DNA of 64,000 nt from JBEKYD01 sp052148435 (GCA_052148435.1 JBKQIF010000153.1:1-64000), one strand, 5' to 3'; counted from the first letter of the stretch, positions 43,241-51,670 are shown. Made by a program: numbers and translations. The notes: generated by a model not told the origin, from the sequence alone.

Positions 43241-43573
43241 TTATTGAGTCTCCTGTCTCTTTCTTCGTTTGAACGCGGCCCAGCATTCCTGCGCCGCCGC
43301 GATATCCTGTGGTTGCCGCTTCTTCGTGCCGCCGCCAATCAGAACCACAAGGCGGTCGCCATCCTTGCCGAAGTAGATTCGATAGCCGGGACCGAAGTCG
43401 ATCTTGTATTCAAAGACACCCGACCCAACGGCCTTGACCTTCGCTAAATTTCCTTGCTCCATACGCGCAAGCGCGATGGTCACCTTGGCCGCTGCCGCGG
43501 CGTCGAGCCCTTCCAACCATTGGGCGAAGCGTTTGTTCCCGTTTTCGTCAATGTAGCCGCGGATCTCGATCAT
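43241..43573 (-). CDS. RelE/HigB-like addiction-module toxin
   Basis: A 110-aa protein: FAQWLEGLDAAAAAKVTIAL, ARMEQGNLAKVKAVGSGVFE, YKIDFGPGYRIYFGKDGDRL, VLIGGGTKKRQPQDIAAAQE. This matches the addiction-module killer family related to RelE, with GPGYRIYFG as hallmark. It should cleave mRNA on the ribosome. Toxin-first gene order is characteristic of HigBA-type systems. Confidence 0.92.
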   Translation of the reverse strand: MIEIRGYIDENGNKRFAQWLEGLDAAAAAKVTIALARMEQGNLAKVKAVGSGVFEYKIDFGPGYRIYFGKDGDRLVVLIGGGTKKRQPQDIAAAQECWAAFKRRKRQETQ

Positions 43574-43631
43574 CCACGGTTTATGGTAACAATTATGTTA
43601 CCACTTGTCAAAGGCCCCTGACCTTGCGGGA

Positions 43632-43689
43632 AGCTGTCAGCGCGCGGCGAGATCAGGGCTGACCGCTGAATGCAGATCGCTGAGAGCTA
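43632..43689. repeat. GATCGCTGA repeat upstream of a secreted-protein gene
   Basis: GCTGTCAGCGCGCGGCGAG through GACCGCTGAATGCAGATCGC and TGAGAGCT; an imperfect inverted repeat of the family also found at 33483 and 55807. Confidence 0.6.
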
Positions 43690-43690
43690 A

Positions 43691-43705
43691 TATATTATGC
43701 GGAGG
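43691..43705 (+). promoter_or_regulatory. -10 box and ribosome site of 43713 gene
   Basis: TATATT (43691-43696) is followed closely by GGAGG (43701-43705), 7 nt before the ATG at 43713. A transcript starting near 43703 would barely include the Shine-Dalgarno. Confidence 0.5.
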
Positions 43706-43712
43706 TCCGTTC

Positions 43713-44540
43713 ATGCGACTCTTGGCCCTGGCCGCGGTCGCCTCCGGCTGGGCGTTCGCGGCGGCTCCGCTTGCCATTGTCCAGCCCGCCATCAGCATCA
43801 TGGAGGCCGGCACGCCGGACTTGCCGGGCGCGGTCCACGTCCCCGGTGAAACCGTGTACTTCTCCTGCCGCATCCTCAACTACACCAAGAACCCGGACGA
43901 CAAAGTGCGGCTGGCCTATTCGGTCCAGGCTTTCGACCCCGCCGGCGTGCCCCTGGCCGAGCCCAGCCACAACGGCATCGAGGCGGAAGTGAGTTTCCAG
44001 GATAAGAACTGGCGTCCCAGAATCGAGACTGAGGTTGTCATTCCGCCGCTGGTGCCCTCGGGAGTTTACAGGATCACGGTCAAGGTCGAGGACCTGGTGG
44101 CCAAGACCAGCGCCCAACTGGACGCGCCCCTGCGCGTGCGCGGCCACATCATTCAGCCCGGTGCCGCCCTGACCGTCCAGAATCTTCAACTGTTTCGCGG
44201 CGAGAACGATAACGAACCGGTGGCCAAGCCGGCTTACCGGCCCGGCGACGTGGTGTGGGCCAGGTTCGATATCACCGGTTTCAAGTACGGCCAGGCCAAC
44301 CACGTGGACGTCAGCTACGTGACCGCTCTGGCCGCTGCCAGCGGCACGGTTCTCTGGAAGCAGACCGAGCCGGCCGTGGAACGCAGCGAATCGTTCTACC
44401 CCAAGCGCTACATCCCCGCGGATTTCGGTTTGAATCTGGACAAGAAGATACGCCCGGGCGAGTACGCCATCACCATCACCGTGAAAGACGGCGTCGGAAG
44501 TCAAACCTACGAAACGCGCCAGCCGTTCACCGTGGAGTGA
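43713..44540 (+). CDS. Secreted Ig-like protein of unknown function
   Basis: A 275-aa exported protein (signal MRLLALAAVASGWAFAAAPL). The rest is beta-rich in two similar halves: VPGETVYFSCRILNYTKNPD, SGVYRITVKVEDLVAKTSAQ and YRPGDVVWARFDITGFKYGQ, GEYAITITVKDGVGSQTYET. Each half looks like an Ig/cadherin-type sandwich. No enzyme motif. The start is well supported by GGAGG and the signal peptide. Confidence 0.75.
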   Translation: MRLLALAAVASGWAFAAAPLAIVQPAISIMEAGTPDLPGAVHVPGETVYFSCRILNYTKNPDDKVRLAYSVQAFDPAGVPLAEPSHNGIEAEVSFQDKNWRPRIETEVVIPPLVPSGVYRITVKVEDLVAKTSAQLDAPLRVRGHIIQPGAALTVQNLQLFRGENDNEPVAKPAYRPGDVVWARFDITGFKYGQANHVDVSYVTALAAASGTVLWKQTEPAVERSESFYPKRYIPADFGLNLDKKIRPGEYAITITVKDGVGSQTYETRQPFTVE

Positions 44541-44564
44541 CTTCTGTCTTCTGACTCCTGCCCT

Positions 44565-45443
44565 CTATCCCCGCCGGAAAATCGCCGTGTCGAAAATGGC
44601 CGCCGTGAGGAAGGTGCGCGAAATGTGATCGGGCAAGCTCAGGCTCTCTTCGTCGCACAACGGCCATGCCATGCCGAACACCGTCGACAGGCTGAGACAG
44701 GAGCCCAGGAAGCGATAGATCCGCTGGCGCAGGCTGGGGCGGAAGCCTTCAAACGTGGTCAGGCGTAAATGGGTCCAGTTCATGCCGGGGGTTTCCTTGC
44801 CGGCCAGGGCAAACAGCGCGCTATAAGTGAACGCGACCATGCCCAGCATGCCGGCGAACACCAGCATGTTCATGCGGTTGAGCTGGAACCCGCCGCCCAT
44901 CAGGCCATAAGCCGTCAGCAGTAAAGCGTAGCCAAGTAAGACCATGCTCCAATCCAGCACGCTCGACACCGCGCGGTGCAGCCTGGCGGCTACCGGCACG
45001 TCGCAATAAATCTTGGCCTCGACCGTAGTGGTCAAGGTCCGCAGCGGCTGTTCTTTCACGGGAGCCCATTCGGGGTTCAGCCACGCCTGGTTTTCCGATG
45101 TCCGGCGGGCGGGCGGGCGCGATGGCTTGCGCGGGGTTTTCTCCGCATCGCGGCCGTGAGCCTGCCGGCCCGGCTTGCCCATGGCTTCGGCGAAATAGGA
45201 CTCGAAAGGAATCACCTTGGAATCGGGCCGCTTGGGAAACAACAACCCCTGCACGGCGCGCGAAAGGTTGTGCTTCTCGGCGGGTTGGGTTGCGGCTGCC
45301 TGGGGTGCGGCGACCGCCGCCAGCGCTCCTTCGGTCCGCAGATGCGAGGCCTGACCGGAAAGCGTGTCGCCGGGCTTGCGGCCGCAGCGCTGACAGCGCC
45401 TGTCGTCGTCCGTGTTATGGGCACCACAATATACGCAGGTCAT
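44565..45443 (-). CDS. RDD-family membrane protein with N-terminal zinc ribbon
   Basis: A 292-aa protein. Residues 3-20 (CVYCGAHNTDDDRRCQRCG) are a zinc ribbon with two CxxC pairs. A 110-residue disordered Ala/Pro/Lys linker follows. The C-terminal RDD-like domain has three to four helices (DWSMVLLGYALLLTAYGLMG, MLVFAGMLGMVAFTYSALFA, TPGMNWTHLRLTTFEGFRPS). Function unknown; RDD proteins are suspected transporters. It is divergent from lptD. Confidence 0.75.
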   Translation of the reverse strand: MTCVYCGAHNTDDDRRCQRCGRKPGDTLSGQASHLRTEGALAAVAAPQAAATQPAEKHNLSRAVQGLLFPKRPDSKVIPFESYFAEAMGKPGRQAHGRDAEKTPRKPSRPPARRTSENQAWLNPEWAPVKEQPLRTLTTTVEAKIYCDVPVAARLHRAVSSVLDWSMVLLGYALLLTAYGLMGGGFQLNRMNMLVFAGMLGMVAFTYSALFALAGKETPGMNWTHLRLTTFEGFRPSLRQRIYRFLGSCLSLSTVFGMAWPLCDEESLSLPDHISRTFLTAAIFDTAIFRRG

Positions 45444-45550
45444 GTCCCTCGATTGCGGGCGCAGCCGTCCCTTAAGCCGCTAAATTTATGCTACCGTTGC
45501 GGCTTGGGGCCCTCTCCGCAAACCCACCTTCTTTCTCTTAACATATCGGC

Positions 45551-45572
45551 AGATTCTTGTCAGCAAGAATCT
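45551..45572 (+). promoter_or_regulatory. Perfect hairpin upstream of lptD
   Basis: AGATTCTTG-TCAG-CAAGAATCT is a perfect 9-bp inverted repeat, followed by TCTAGTTTTACATATA and a run of seven T. It can be read as an intrinsic terminator or attenuator ahead of lptD, or as a dimeric operator overlapping a TACATA promoter element. Confidence 0.55.
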
Positions 45573-45605
45573 TCTAGTTTTACATATATTTTTTTAGCTG
45601 GCGCG

Positions 45606-47999
45606 TTGGGACTGCTGAGTTTAACTCAACTAATGCCGGCCCAGACTCCGCCCGTTCTTGAGCGCGCCCCCGCTGCCGGGCAGGTTACCGCCGCTCCCCT
45701 GCCCGACCCCAAGACGCTGGGCCGCGGCGAATGGGAGATGCATGCCATCCGCCAGGAGGGCGACGGGCCGATTAAGAGGTTGATCGGGCACGCCGAAATG
45801 GAAGACAACACCCTGCTGCTGCGTGCCGATGAAATCGTGTACAACGAAGACACCAGGATGGTTCGCGCTACCGGGAGCGTTTATTATCACGGCTTTGCCA
45901 AGAACGAGCAGATCTGGTGCGACAGCCTGGAATACGACACCCAAAACGAGAACGGAAAATTCTGGGACGTGCGCGGCGAGGCCATGCCGCGCGTGGTGGT
46001 GCGGCGGGGCATTTTGAGCGGCAACAGCCCGTTTCATTTCGAAGGCGAATGGGCCGAGCGGCTGGGCGCCAAGTACATTCTCTATAACGGCTGGATTACC
46101 AACTGCAAGATGCCCAAACCGTGGTGGCGAATGAATGGCCCCAAGTTCGACATCATCCCCGGAGACCGCGCGATCGCCTTCGACAGCACATTCTTGCTCC
46201 ACTCCATCCCTATTTTCTACACGCCCTATTTTTATCACTCGCTCCAAAAGCAGCCGCGGCACAGCGGTTTTCTGATTCCCAACCTGGTGCCGCGTTCGCA
46301 GCGCGGCTTCATGGTGGGGCTGGGCTACTTTTGGGCCATCAACCGCAGTTACGACCTCACCTACCTGTTTCAGGACTACAACACCAACGCTTTCGGCCAC
46401 AACGTGAACTTCCGCGGCAAGCCGCGCGTTGGCACCGATTTCAACCTGATTTTCTACGGTGTCCAGGACGAAGGGGGAGTCGTGGGCAAGCCTCCGGCCG
46501 CCAAGTATCCCGGCTTCAGCCTCAACCTGGTGGCCCACAGCGATCTGGGCAATGGCTGGACCGCCAATGGATTCGTCAACTACATCAGCTCCTTCGATTT
46601 CCGCCAGTATTGGTCGGGGTCGTATAACGAAGCGGTCAGCTCGGAAATCCACGCGGTGGGCTTTGTCGACAAGCGCTGGGACGGCTACATCTTCGACGTC
46701 GCTCTGAGCCGGCTGGAGAACTTTCAGAGTGACGTGGTGCCGGTGGTTCAGGCCAACGGCAGCCTGGTCAATGAGCGCAACGCGATCCTGATCCACAAAC
46801 TGCCGGAAGCCAGCTTTTCCTCTACCGATCGCCAGATTTTTCAGGACCTGCCGATCTGGTTCTCGTTTTACTCCGCCGCCGGATTGCTCTACCGCTCGGA
46901 GCCGATCCTGGAGCCGATCGGCGGTACCGCCAACTACAACCTGATCGAGGACTTCAGCACCCGCCAGTTCACGCCGCGGTTGGACTTCGCGCCGCATCTC
47001 ACCTCGGCGGCGCATTTCTGGCACATGGACTTCGTTCCCAGCGTCGGGCTGGACGAAACCTATTACGGCGGCAGCCAGGTGATCTCGCCGCTGAGCACGC
47101 CGACCGACCCGGTGCTGTACCAGGCCGTCAACACCAGCCTGGTGCGCAGCGAGCGCGATTTTTCGATGGACGTGCTGCTGCCTTCCCTGGAACGGGTTTT
47201 CAACCGCAGGACCATCTTCGGCGACAAGCTGAAGCACGTCGTCGAGCCGCGCCTGACTTACAAGTACGTGACCGGCATCGGCGACCAGTTCTACCGGACT
47301 TTGCGCTTCGACCAAACCGACATTCTGGCCGACACCAACGAAGTGGAAGCTTCGCTCACCAACCGCCTCTACGCCAAGCGGGGCAACGATTCGGTGGAGA
47401 TTCTCTCCTGGGAACTGGCGGCCAAACGGTACTTCAACCCGACCTTCGGCGGCGCGCTGTTGTCCGGCCAACCGAACGTTTTTGCGGCTACCGAGGACTT
47501 GACCGGCTACGCTTTCCTGGTGGGCCCGCGCAACTATTCGCCGGTCGTTTCCAAGCTGCGCGCAACGCCCATACCGTCTTTCTCGGTGAACTGGCAACTG
47601 GACTACGACCCTTACTATCACCGCATCGTGGATGAATACATTCAGGGGGACTACCGCTGGAAGAATTTCTTCCTGTCGGCGGGCGACGGCTATCTGCACG
47701 TCAACCCTATCCTGCTGCCGCCCACCGGTTTGGCCGACCAGCCCAATTTCCGGGTAGGGTTCGGCAACCAGCAGCATCGCGGCTGGAGCGGGGCGTACAG
47801 CGAAGTGTATGACATCCATTTCGGCTATACGCTGTCGTCCAGCTTTCAGGTCACCTACAACACCGACTGCTGCGGGTTCAGCGTGGAGGAGCGGCGCTTA
47901 CACTATGGCATACGCGATGAAACCCAGTTCATGTTCGCGTTTTCGATTGCCAACATCGGAACTTTCGGGACGCTTCGGACACAGGATCGGCTGTTTTAG
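45606..47999 (+). CDS. lptD: LPS-assembly protein LptD
   Basis: About 797 aa outer-membrane protein that inserts lipopolysaccharide into the outer leaflet. The N-terminal OstA/LptA-like domain (DEIVYNEDTRMVRATGSVYY, GKFWDVRGEAMPRVV) is followed by a barrel of about 600 residues (FYTPYFYHSLQKQPRHSGFL, IPNLVPRSQRGFMVGLGYFW), ending in the D-CC-G pattern TDCCGFSVEERRLHYGI. The start is uncertain: a signal-like helix FLAGALGLLSLTQLMPAQ is in frame, but only TTG (45606) or the ATG at 45633 inside it is available. ATT at 45588 or an upstream indel in the T-run may hide the true start. Confidence 0.9.
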   Translation: MGLLSLTQLMPAQTPPVLERAPAAGQVTAAPLPDPKTLGRGEWEMHAIRQEGDGPIKRLIGHAEMEDNTLLLRADEIVYNEDTRMVRATGSVYYHGFAKNEQIWCDSLEYDTQNENGKFWDVRGEAMPRVVVRRGILSGNSPFHFEGEWAERLGAKYILYNGWITNCKMPKPWWRMNGPKFDIIPGDRAIAFDSTFLLHSIPIFYTPYFYHSLQKQPRHSGFLIPNLVPRSQRGFMVGLGYFWAINRSYDLTYLFQDYNTNAFGHNVNFRGKPRVGTDFNLIFYGVQDEGGVVGKPPAAKYPGFSLNLVAHSDLGNGWTANGFVNYISSFDFRQYWSGSYNEAVSSEIHAVGFVDKRWDGYIFDVALSRLENFQSDVVPVVQANGSLVNERNAILIHKLPEASFSSTDRQIFQDLPIWFSFYSAAGLLYRSEPILEPIGGTANYNLIEDFSTRQFTPRLDFAPHLTSAAHFWHMDFVPSVGLDETYYGGSQVISPLSTPTDPVLYQAVNTSLVRSERDFSMDVLLPSLERVFNRRTIFGDKLKHVVEPRLTYKYVTGIGDQFYRTLRFDQTDILADTNEVEASLTNRLYAKRGNDSVEILSWELAAKRYFNPTFGGALLSGQPNVFAATEDLTGYAFLVGPRNYSPVVSKLRATPIPSFSVNWQLDYDPYYHRIVDEYIQGDYRWKNFFLSAGDGYLHVNPILLPPTGLADQPNFRVGFGNQQHRGWSGAYSEVYDIHFGYTLSSSFQVTYNTDCCGFSVEERRLHYGIRDETQFMFAFSIANIGTFGTLRTQDRLF

Positions 48000-48045
48000 A
48001 GAGCCGTGAGCGGTCAGCTACACCGCCGCGGCTGAAAGCTCTCGG

Positions 48046-48140
48046 GAAAAGAAAAAGCCCCGAGTGGATCACTCGGGGCTCTTGCACTCAGAGGGGTTGG
48101 CGGCGGGAGGGGACTCGCCGCCAGGGATGCTGTCTGTGTT
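48046..48140 (-). ncRNA. Candidate small regulatory RNA with anti-Shine-Dalgarno loops
   Basis: Minus-strand transcript of about 95 nt predicted from a sigma-70-like promoter (48147-48175) and an intrinsic terminator (48047-48080). Reading 5' to 3' it has a short leader, stem GGCGGCG/CGCCGCC (48099-48105 with 48116-48122) closing a loop AGTCCCCTCC, an unpaired AACCCCTCTGAG stretch, then the terminator stem. The CCCCTCC and CCCCTC segments are complementary to GGAGG-type ribosome sites. There is no open frame of note. It lies between lptD and the PilZ gene, antisense to neither. The Rfam acidobacterial motifs (e.g. Acido-1) are a possible identity I cannot test. Confidence 0.6.
48047..48080 (-). 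terminator. Rho-independent terminator of the sRNA
   Basis: AGCCCCGAGTG / CACTCGGGGCT is a perfect 11-bp stem with a 3-nt loop (48056-48066, 48070-48080). On the minus strand it is followed by TTTTTCTTTTCC, a canonical U-tract. On the plus strand only CTTGC follows, so it is less suited to end lptD. Confidence 0.8.
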
Positions 48141-48146
48141 AATTTG

Positions 48147-48175
48147 ATATTAACAATTTAAGACCTTGTTGTCCA
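48147..48175 (-). promoter_or_regulatory. Promoter of the sRNA candidate
   Basis: Minus-strand -35 TGGACA (48170-48175), exact 17-nt spacer and -10 TAATAT (48147-48152). Transcription would begin near 48140. TGTTAAT/ATTAACA forms an inverted repeat over the -10 (48137-48155), a possible operator. Confidence 0.6.
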
Positions 48176-48266
48176 GTTTTTTTTTGAAAATATTTTTGGT
48201 GCCCGGAAGCGATCGTAAGGGGACGGTCGTCATTAACTGCCCACCTTCTCCGAAGGTATTCAAAAT

Positions 48267-48785
48267 ATGGCACTTCTGCTAAGGCCGCTGAATCTCTGGT
48301 ACTGGACCGGTAGGGAAAACCGGCCTAACCAAAGAGATATTGAGGGATTCGCCTCCCGCAAGGTATCTTGCAAACAGGTGACGCGTGTGATCGAGATACA
48401 GAATGATCGGTCAATGACCAGCGGTGAGCGTGAGCGGCGAGTGAAACGCCGTTTCCAGATCGAACAGGACGTGCGCTACAAGATGCTGTACGGCCAGCGG
48501 ATCGCCGAAACCGGCACGGGACGCACGGTCAACATCTCCAGCGGGGGAGTGTGGTTCACCACGGACAGCATGCTTGCCACCGGCATGCCCATAGAACTGT
48601 CTATGTCGTGGCCAGTTCTGCTCAACGACTCCTGCGCCATGAAGCTCATGATTTACGGCTGTGTGGTGCGCAGCAACGAAAAGGGCGCCGCCGTGGCCAT
48701 CGAGCGGTACGAATTCCGTACCACGGGCCGCCCGTTGCAACCACAGGTCGCCCATTCCGGGACGGAATTCCGGCTCCACAACTGA
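48267..48785 (+). CDS. PilZ-domain protein
   Basis: A 172-aa protein with a PilZ domain for cyclic-di-GMP binding: RERRVKRRFQIEQDVRYKML carries the Arg-rich switch (RRxxR-like) and GRTVNISSGGVWF the N/DxSxxG motif, near residues 55-105. The first 49 residues do not look conserved; the Met at 48414 (MTSGERERRVKRRF) would give a shorter protein of the usual size and could be the true start. The window also encodes a GGDEF enzyme (51777-52778) that could supply the ligand. Confidence 0.82.
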   Translation: MALLLRPLNLWYWTGRENRPNQRDIEGFASRKVSCKQVTRVIEIQNDRSMTSGERERRVKRRFQIEQDVRYKMLYGQRIAETGTGRTVNISSGGVWFTTDSMLATGMPIELSMSWPVLLNDSCAMKLMIYGCVVRSNEKGAAVAIERYEFRTTGRPLQPQVAHSGTEFRLHN

Positions 48786-48803
48786 TCCCGGCTCCCGGTT
48801 GAC

Positions 48804-48998
48804 TTACACGATCGCCCGGAGCACCCGAAACGGGAGGGTGATTACTGCAACCACCAGTTCCAATGCGCCTTCCACCGCGATACCTACCAGCCGGAACGGC
48901 AGCAACAGCAACCAAACCAACGGATATAGCACCAGCGCAGCCAGCGCCAGGGGCCAGCACAACACCGCCAAAATACACCACAGTAAGAACTTCACCAT
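48804..48998 (-). CDS. Small two-helix membrane protein
   Basis: A 64-aa hydrophobic protein: MVKFLLWCILAVLCWPLALA, ALVLYPLVWLLLLPFRLVGI, AVEGALELVVAVITLPFRVL. There are two or three membrane segments with Pro kinks and few charges. Length and composition suggest a real gene; function unknown. Confidence 0.6.
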   Translation of the reverse strand: MVKFLLWCILAVLCWPLALAALVLYPLVWLLLLPFRLVGIAVEGALELVVAVITLPFRVLRAIV

Positions 48999-49166
48999 CT
49001 TGAGATCTCTACCTCAATAACGCACAACCGGGGATTGCTGTTCCGAAAATGGCTAACGACGCTCACGCCCAGGGCGAATTTATCTATATCTAATTGAAAA
49101 TAAATTACTTGCCCGCTAATCCTTCTGCGGGAAAAACTGGCAACGGTTGCCGCGGCGCCGACTTCG

Positions 49167-49248
49167 TTGTGCATTTTTGTGCATTCTTGTGCATCCTGCC
49201 TGGCAGGTTTGGGCGTGATTTCCCTGCACCTTTGTGCATTCTTGTGCA
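49167..49248 (-). repeat. TGCACAA short-repeat cluster
   Basis: Five TTGTGCA copies (49167, 49177, 49187, 49232, 49242) flank a CCTGCCTGGCAGG palindrome (49196-49208). The same TGCACAA motif recurs in pairs at 1216-1233 and 1419-1437. The surrounding 48999-49267 gap holds no gene. Confidence 0.7.
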
Positions 49249-49267
49249 GCAGGCACCCTTCCCGTGG

Positions 49268-50671
49268 CTAGCCGGTGCACAAACCCGGGCCGTCGAGGCC
49301 AGCGGTGTAGAGGTAGCCGTCTTTGACCTGGAAGATGCCGGGAAATTTCTTTTCCCAGCCGCGGTTGGCGGCGGGGACGTATTCGCGGGCGTTGGCTTCG
49401 AGAGCGGTCACGCCGGGGACGTGGGCGGCAATGCCGGCGGAATGGACCAGGGCTGCGCCGGGGCAGGTGAGGTCCTGGACGCAGCGGAACATCTTGTATT
49501 TCTGCGCAGCGGCGGCCAGCAACAGGGTTTGAGATTGGCCTTTGCAGGCCTTGAGCGCGACGCCGGTATAGCCCATCTCGCGGCAAAGCAGGAGGGCGTC
49601 CAGGCCGGTGAGGGATTCGTCGATGACGACGGGCTTGAGCCGTGCGGCTTCGAACATGGTGTTCTGGCGGTCGGAGGCCAGGTCGCGGGCGGTGGGCTGC
49701 TCGATGTACTGGACGCGGCCGAAGGCGGCGGGAGCTTTGGCCTTGAGGCCGCGCTCGAAGTCGAGCAGGTATTGAACGTTGGGGCAGCGCTCGTTGAAAT
49801 CGAGTGAGTAGAGCCAGCCGGAGAGGCCGCGGCGGGTTTCGGCGGCGGCGGTGACGCGGTCGATGGCGGCCACCCGGTCCACGTCCCAGGCGAGATCGTT
49901 GCCGTTGAGCTTGATCTTGATGGCGCGGACGCCGTTGTAGGGAATCCAGTCTTCCAGGGTTTCGGGCAAGCCGTCGCCGATGGGCTGCTTTCGGTCGGCT
50001 GCGGTGAGAGGGTCGGACGCGCCTACGGAGTGATACATAAGGATGCGCGGGGTGGGGCTGGGCAGGAGGTAGTTGTCGAGGAATTCGCCGCGAAATTCGG
50101 GGTTGAGATAGTGGGCGAGGTCGAAGCGCACACACTCGCGGCCGCAGACGCGGAAGCTGTTGCGGCCGTGGAGGCGGCCGAAGGCGTCGTGGAGGGCGGC
50201 GTCGAAGGGGCTGGCGGCGACCAGGGTGCAGAGCTTGGGAATGGGCCGCGGCAGGTTGAGCTCGCGAGTGGTTTCGGCGGCGGCCTTTAGATACTCGGGC
50301 TCCAGGACGAGGTTGCAGTCGAGCGGATGGCCGTACTCGCGGTAGTCGAGGGTGATGCGGGCGATTTTGCGGGCCAGCGATTGCATGGCGGCCAGGGTAC
50401 CGTCGTAGGAGATGTCGGGAGCGGGAAAGGACCAGACGTTGCCGAGCGGCATGGCGGCGAATCCGGCGGCGGACTTGCCCGCCTTGGTTTCGAGGCGGCA
50501 GTGCACGTTGAGGAGGGTGACGCGATCGACCTCCTTGCCGCCGAATTTGTAGGGAGCCCGGTAGCGATAATCCTGAAAGGCGATTTGGATTTCGGTAATG
50601 CGCGCGTCGGTGGCGAGGGGCGCGGCCAGAATGGCAGGCAGGGCGAGGAATTCGCGGCGCCGCATTTTCAT
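49268..50671 (-). CDS. Tat-exported enolase-superfamily protein
   Basis: A 467-aa protein. The N-terminus MKMRRREFLALPAILAAPLA is a Tat signal (RRREFLA). The body follows the mandelate racemase/muconate cycloisomerase plan: YNGVRAIKIKLNG (KxK base motif), SGWLYSLDFNE, YIEQPTARDL, PVVIDESLTGLDAL and GVALKACKGQ with the second Lys. Metal ligands Asp, Glu and Glu appear in the expected order. It likely dehydrates or racemises a sugar acid. Export of such an enzyme is unusual. The ATG overlaps the stop of the upstream TIM-barrel gene by 4 nt. Confidence 0.82.
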   Translation of the reverse strand: MKMRRREFLALPAILAAPLATDARITEIQIAFQDYRYRAPYKFGGKEVDRVTLLNVHCRLETKAGKSAAGFAAMPLGNVWSFPAPDISYDGTLAAMQSLARKIARITLDYREYGHPLDCNLVLEPEYLKAAAETTRELNLPRPIPKLCTLVAASPFDAALHDAFGRLHGRNSFRVCGRECVRFDLAHYLNPEFRGEFLDNYLLPSPTPRILMYHSVGASDPLTAADRKQPIGDGLPETLEDWIPYNGVRAIKIKLNGNDLAWDVDRVAAIDRVTAAAETRRGLSGWLYSLDFNERCPNVQYLLDFERGLKAKAPAAFGRVQYIEQPTARDLASDRQNTMFEAARLKPVVIDESLTGLDALLLCREMGYTGVALKACKGQSQTLLLAAAAQKYKMFRCVQDLTCPGAALVHSAGIAAHVPGVTALEANAREYVPAANRGWEKKFPGIFQVKDGYLYTAGLDGPGLCTG

Positions 50672-51615
50672 AGCTTCGCCTGGGCAAGATAGCGGCGGAG
50701 CTGGGCGAGGTCGCGTTTCATGGCGCGATAGACTTCGTCCGGCTGCTGGCTGAGGGGGTATTCGAAGTGAACCTGGACGGGGCCGTCGAAGCCCGCCGCC
50801 ACCATGGCGAAGAATTCGGCAAACGGGACCATGCCCTCGCCGAGAGGCACCCATTGCGGATTCCAATTGTGGCCGGCGTCCCGGGCCCAGACGAAATCTT
50901 TGACGGCAATGCCGCGGAGGCGCGGGCCGGTGATGCGGAAGGAATTGATCCAGCCGCCGAGGCCACCTTCGACGACCGCGTGGCCGATATCGAAATTCAC
51001 GCCGACCGCGGCGGGGTCGTAGTCCTTGAGCAAAATGTAGAGATCCCAGATGGAAGCGCCCACCAGGTTGATACCGGAATGAGTGTGATACATGGCGCAG
51101 GCCTGGTAGCGGGAGTTGAGAGCGGCCAGGCGGGCGATGCGCGGTTTCATGCGATCGAGCTGGGCGGGGTAGGGCTGGCCAGGCGCGTAGGTAAGACCGC
51201 CCCAGCGGTAGCGACGGATGCCGAGATCGGCCATGGTGCGTAGGACGTCTTCGGCGTAGGGTGTATCCGCATCCACGATACCGGTGGTGATCATGGGCAC
51301 GTCGAGAGCGTGGCGGCGGAGGATGGCGACGAGCGGGGGCAAATCCTGACGGACGCGGGCCGGGTCTATGTGGCCGCCCTGGCGCACGGTGATATCGACG
51401 GCATCGAAGCCGAGGCTGGCGGCGGCTTGGGCGAGATCTTCGCCCTGAACGAACTGGAGGTGCTTGGAAAAGATAGCCACTTTGAGCTTGGGACGGTTAG
51501 TTTGCCCGTCGGGAGGGGAAGGCGCGGCGTGGGCGAAAAGGGTGGCGCCGGCCGCCGCGCCGGCCGAGGCCAGGACAGCGCGGCGGGAAAGTGTTTCAAG
51601 CGTTTTGAATTCCAT
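50668..51615 (-). CDS. Tat-exported xylose-isomerase-like TIM-barrel protein
   Basis: A 315-aa protein with a Tat signal (MEFKTLETLSRRAVLASAGA, SRRAVL). The rest is a sugar phosphate isomerase/epimerase (AP endonuclease 2 type) barrel: KVAIFSKHLQFVQGEDLAQA, GFDAVDITVRQGGHI, YHTHSGINLVG, VGVNFDIGHAVVEGG, VHFEYPLS. The His, Asp and Glu residues that bind metal in this family are seen. Substrate unknown. It is translationally coupled to the enolase-superfamily gene, implying successive steps on the same sugar derivative. Confidence 0.85.
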   Translation of the reverse strand: MEFKTLETLSRRAVLASAGAAAGATLFAHAAPSPPDGQTNRPKLKVAIFSKHLQFVQGEDLAQAAASLGFDAVDITVRQGGHIDPARVRQDLPPLVAILRRHALDVPMITTGIVDADTPYAEDVLRTMADLGIRRYRWGGLTYAPGQPYPAQLDRMKPRIARLAALNSRYQACAMYHTHSGINLVGASIWDLYILLKDYDPAAVGVNFDIGHAVVEGGLGGWINSFRITGPRLRGIAVKDFVWARDAGHNWNPQWVPLGEGMVPFAEFFAMVAAGFDGPVQVHFEYPLSQQPDEVYRAMKRDLAQLRRYLAQAKL

Positions 51616-51670
51616 GGATTTAACTCGCAATTCTCCCACACCTTCGGTGGCGGCGCGGGATAGGCCCGGA

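Noticed and set aside
45630..47819. Minus-strand frame of 729 codons over lptD
   Set aside because: Antisense shadow; LptD signatures are unambiguous on the plus strand.
48056..48080. Terminator of lptD on the plus strand
   Set aside because: The stem is followed by CTTGCACTC, not a U-run, on the plus strand; the U-tract is on the minus strand, so it was assigned to the sRNA. A dual role cannot be excluded.
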